Assembly (NCBI GenBank): GCA_016783145.1 | Contig: JADHXD010000038.1 | Span: forward strand, 1 to 37,156 | Origin: Anaerolineae bacterium | Lineage (GTDB): Bacteria; Chloroflexota; Anaerolineae; JAFGEY01 | Direction: 5' to 3' | DNA: 37,156 bases | The notes under the pieces: model-generated | Seen by the model: the letters and a program-made list of their open reading frames with translations, nothing else | The model's database searches: none | Told to the model about the DNA's origin: nothing | Position numbers and translations under genes: made by a program | Shown: positions 34,906 through 37,156 of the stretch, one piece after another | Layout of the letters: each line of letters opens with the position of its first letter | Position numbering within the stretch: position 1 is the first letter of the stretch

Positions 34906-36483
34906 CTACTCACCTTCAAACAGGTAGCGCAGAATGATCGCGTTGGTCAGGTTCTCGACCGGCGCACGGTCGTCGGTGAACACCATGCCCTCGCCGATCG
35001 GCAAGTGAAGGGAGCTTGCTGCCCTGGCGATCGCGTCGCGCAGGAAAGGGTGTTCCACGCGCTCCAGATTAGCGTGCAGGTTGGCCGCCTGGGTGTCTGT
35101 TTGCGTGGCGACCATCACCGTGTTGAACGTGTCGGGCAGGTCGATCACGTGAATCGTGGCGAACTGCTCTTTCAGGGTCGAGGCGATCGCCTCCACCATA
35201 CGATAGTCGCTGTTCGTTCGCCCGACATTGACGGACACTACGCCTTGCGAGGATAGGCGCGACCTGACGAGAGCAAAGAACTCTGTGGTCGCCATCTGAA
35301 AAGGGATGTAGGGCAGCCGGTAGGCATCGATCACGATCAGGTCATAGCGTTGGTCCGTGTGTTCAAGGAAGAACCGCCCGTCTGTGGCGAATACGTTCAG
35401 GTTGGGCTGGTTCATCCCAAAGAACGCGCGCCCCACCTCGACAATGGCCGGATCGATCTCGACACCATCGATCGGGACGGGCCCGTAGGCAGCCGTCACC
35501 TGGCGAGCAACCGTCCCTCCGGCCAGGCCGATCACACAGACGCGCTGTACCTGATCCGCCAGGTAGGGCGGATCGTTAAAGAAAGGTGCGATGACGAGCA
35601 TATCCCAGGTACCGAACGTCGTCAGCGAGTGTGGGTCGTACACCGAGTGAACGCCCTGCCCCTCGTTCAGCATCAGGTAGCGCACATCGCCTACCTGGAG
35701 GACCTGGATGTAGTTGTAGCGCGACTCTTTTTCGTAGAGCATGCGCTCATCGGCCTTGACGACGCGCGATGGGAACAAGACTGAGAGAACGATCGAGAGG
35801 ACGAGCAGCAGGAGGCCCAGGAGTACGGCGCGCTTTCTGCGCTGTGCGACCAGGCCAACGAGCGAGGCGACGGACAGCAGGATCGCAAACACGGCAAACG
35901 TCCGCGCTGTGCCCACGGTGGGGATGGTGAGCAGCACAGGCAGAAAGGTCCCCAGGATGCTGCCCAGTGTCGAGAGGGCATAAATCCGACCCGCGCTGCT
36001 TCCTGCCGAGCGGATTCGCTTGGTCGCCAGGCGGATGGCAAAGGGAGAGACGCAGCCCAACAGGATAACCGGTGGGGCAAAGAGGACCAGCACAGCGATA
36101 AAGGACCCGCCGATCTGTATGGCGTCAAAGGGGACCAAGGCGATGCCCGCGCGGGCAAACGCACTCTGTGCCAGGCGAAGGATCGGTGCAGCGATCAAGG
36201 GCACCAGCCCGATCAGAAACGCGGCGACGACCGTGATCGTATAGAGGGTATCGACACGAGGACTGCGATCGGCCCACTTGCCGCCGAGAACCGATCCCAA
36301 TGTCAGATAGATGAGGATCAGGCCGATCAGGTTGGCCCACACCAGGATCGAATCGCCAAAGTAGGGTCCAAGCAAACGGGAGGCCGCCATCTCCACGGCC
36401 ATGGTCGTCATCCCGCTGACAAAGACCACGAGAAGCAGCGGCCAAGTGGTCCTTGGAGAAGCCGGCGATCTGGTCTCAGACAA
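34906..36483 (-). CDS. Membrane protein with C-terminal spermidine-synthase-like domain
   Basis: A 525-residue fused transporter/synthase-like protein. About seven transmembrane helices (roughly 20-260: LLLVVFVSGMTTMAVEMAASRLLGPYFG, and further) are followed by a polyamine aminopropyltransferase-like Rossmann domain (about 265-510) with a Gly-rich SAM-type loop VCVIGLAGGTVARQV, the acidic GVEIDPAIVEVGR and DLIVIDAYRLPYIPFQM. The aminopropyl chemistry is not proved: the domain may be a regulator or act on another substrate. The TTG at 36483 (GGAGGGG four bases upstream) is chosen because the longer frame from 36555 includes the promoter at 36527-36555. Confidence 0.85.
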   Translation of the reverse strand: MSETRSPASPRTTWPLLLVVFVSGMTTMAVEMAASRLLGPYFGDSILVWANLIGLILIYLTLGSVLGGKWADRSPRVDTLYTITVVAAFLIGLVPLIAAPILRLAQSAFARAGIALVPFDAIQIGGSFIAVLVLFAPPVILLGCVSPFAIRLATKRIRSAGSSAGRIYALSTLGSILGTFLPVLLTIPTVGTARTFAVFAILLSVASLVGLVAQRRKRAVLLGLLLLVLSIVLSVLFPSRVVKADERMLYEKESRYNYIQVLQVGDVRYLMLNEGQGVHSVYDPHSLTTFGTWDMLVIAPFFNDPPYLADQVQRVCVIGLAGGTVARQVTAAYGPVPIDGVEIDPAIVEVGRAFFGMNQPNLNVFATDGRFFLEHTDQRYDLIVIDAYRLPYIPFQMATTEFFALVRSRLSSQGVVSVNVGRTNSDYRMVEAIASTLKEQFATIHVIDLPDTFNTVMVATQTDTQAANLHANLERVEHPFLRDAIARAASSLHLPIGEGMVFTDDRAPVENLTNAIILRYLFEGE

Positions 36484-36526
36484 AGGTCCCCTCCCGCGCG
36501 CACGGATGATCCGGTTGAGCGATGGT

Positions 36527-36555
36527 ATTATACTCTGTTTGAAAGACAGTGGCAA
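36527..36555 (-). promoter_or_regulatory. Promoter of the spermidine-synthase-like/lipoprotein operon
   Basis: On the minus strand TTGCCA (36555-36550), 17 bases, TATAAT (36532-36527). It decides the start at 36483, because upstream codons lie in the promoter. Confidence 0.8.
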
Positions 36556-36655
36556 GCGAATATCGACCTACAGGGAGCAGGTAAGGGTTCACGATCACGC
36601 CTCGTCAGATCATGAGCCTATCTGCTCACGACGACTTGAGCGACGGGAGGACGGT

Positions 36656-37156
36656 TGCAGATTCGACCCTTCGATGGTACGATCCGCGACGCACTGGGGA
36701 TCATTGAGGTAGACCGGGCGACCTTTGGGGACTGCCACTATACGCCAGAATACATCCTGGCTCTGGAGCAGGATCCTCAACAACGAGCCTGGGTGGCCTA
36801 CGAGGGTGGACAGGCGGTCGGTTTTGTATCTGCCTTTCCCACCCACAGCCTGGCGGCGAGCCGCTGGGAGATCGACGAACTGGCCGTGAAGCCAACGTGC
36901 CAGGGGCGCGGGATCGGCACAGAACTGGTCAGTCAGGCACTGGCAGAGGGCATGGCCAGGTCCGATCTCTCGCAGGCACGTGCCCTCGTCGCCACAGACA
37001 ACCCGTCTTCCCAGCGCGTGTTCGCCAGGAACGGGCACGCCCCCTCCGGCACCGTGCACCTGCTGCTGTACGAGGTCACGGGGCGCGTGCCCCGTCCACG
37101 GCAGGCGGGCACCCCTGGGGTTAGGGTGGCACAGGGCGCGGATGCGCCCCTGGTCG
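36656..37156 (+). CDS. GNAT N-acetyltransferase, C-terminus beyond window edge
   Basis: From TTG 36656 (GGGAGG at 36646-36651) the frame runs open to the window end (167 codons). Residues about 5-135 are a GNAT fold: strand WVAYEGGQAVGFVSA, strand IDELAVKPTCQGRGIGTELV with the acetyl-CoA pyrophosphate loop QGRGIG, and NPSSQRVFARNGH for motif B. After residue 135 a new strand GVRVAQGADAPLV begins, suggesting a second GNAT domain in tandem. The substrate is unknown. No promoter was recognised in the 100 bases before it. Confidence 0.82.

Noticed and set aside
36484..36555. N-terminal extension of the spermidine-synthase-like gene to 36555
   Set aside because: Its codons overlap a clear promoter; TTG 36483 has a strong ribosome site.

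Overview
This GC-rich window carries about 29 protein-coding genes packed on both strands. It looks like bacterial chromosome rather than plasmid or phage. A member of the Chloroflexota (Anaerolineae-like) is my best guess. The support is qualitative: Pro/Thr-rich 'TPTPT' spacers in secreted proteins, a LysM plus lamin-tail lipoprotein, a membrane-fused spermidine-synthase-like protein, a CdaA-YbbR-Der cluster, and frequent GTG/TTG starts. I see no rRNA, tRNA, CRISPR array, phage gene or transposase gene. At least ten promoters with a sigma70-type -35, exactly 17 nt of spacer and a -10 can be read directly, which makes the operon layout unusually clear.

Layout. 1-2375 (minus): a two-component pair, a response regulator cut by the window edge and a cyclase-like/GAF/histidine kinase interrupted by one in-frame TAG. 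2524-4671 (minus): a ribbon-helix-helix protein and an alkaline-phosphatase-superfamily enzyme. 4943-9729 (minus): a sugar isomerase/epimerase, a Gfo/Idh/MocA oxidoreductase, exonuclease III and a sulfatase, probably carbohydrate utilisation plus repair. 9895-10914 (plus): an IscU-IscX fusion and a small unknown protein. 10926-13867 (minus): a secreted subtilase and a GT39-type membrane glycosyltransferase broken by a 35-bp tandem duplication. 14109-18447 (plus): a beta-solenoid-like membrane protein, a methyltransferase-like protein, a NarL-type sensor kinase and a membrane-anchored glycosidase. 18536-21158: a promoter, a roughly 390-nt leader without a gene, and two oligopeptide-ABC ATPases ending at a terminator.

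21250-22535: a consensus promoter, a small membrane protein and a four-cysteine-motif protein. 22527-30876 (plus): ornithine carbamoyltransferase, a TPR protein broken by a 128-130-bp MITE-like insertion, diadenylate cyclase CdaA, its YbbR partner, the GTPase Der and a THUMP RNA methyltransferase. 31026-33343 (minus): tyrosyl-tRNA synthetase and a membrane dipeptidase. 33458-34223 (plus): a histidine phosphatase. 34235-36555 (minus): a LysM/lamin-tail lipoprotein and a membrane spermidine-synthase-like protein. 36656-end (plus): a GNAT acetyltransferase cut by the window edge.

The most notable observations are three genes broken by three different mechanisms (a nonsense codon, a tandem duplication centred on a hairpin, and a non-autonomous element with target duplication), the IscU-IscX fusion, and the long untranslated leader before the oligopeptide ATPases. 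I found no convincing evidence of a new defence system or other wholly novel multi-gene system. The candidates for novelty are the MITE-like element, the hairpin-bearing tandem duplication and several uncharacterised small proteins.
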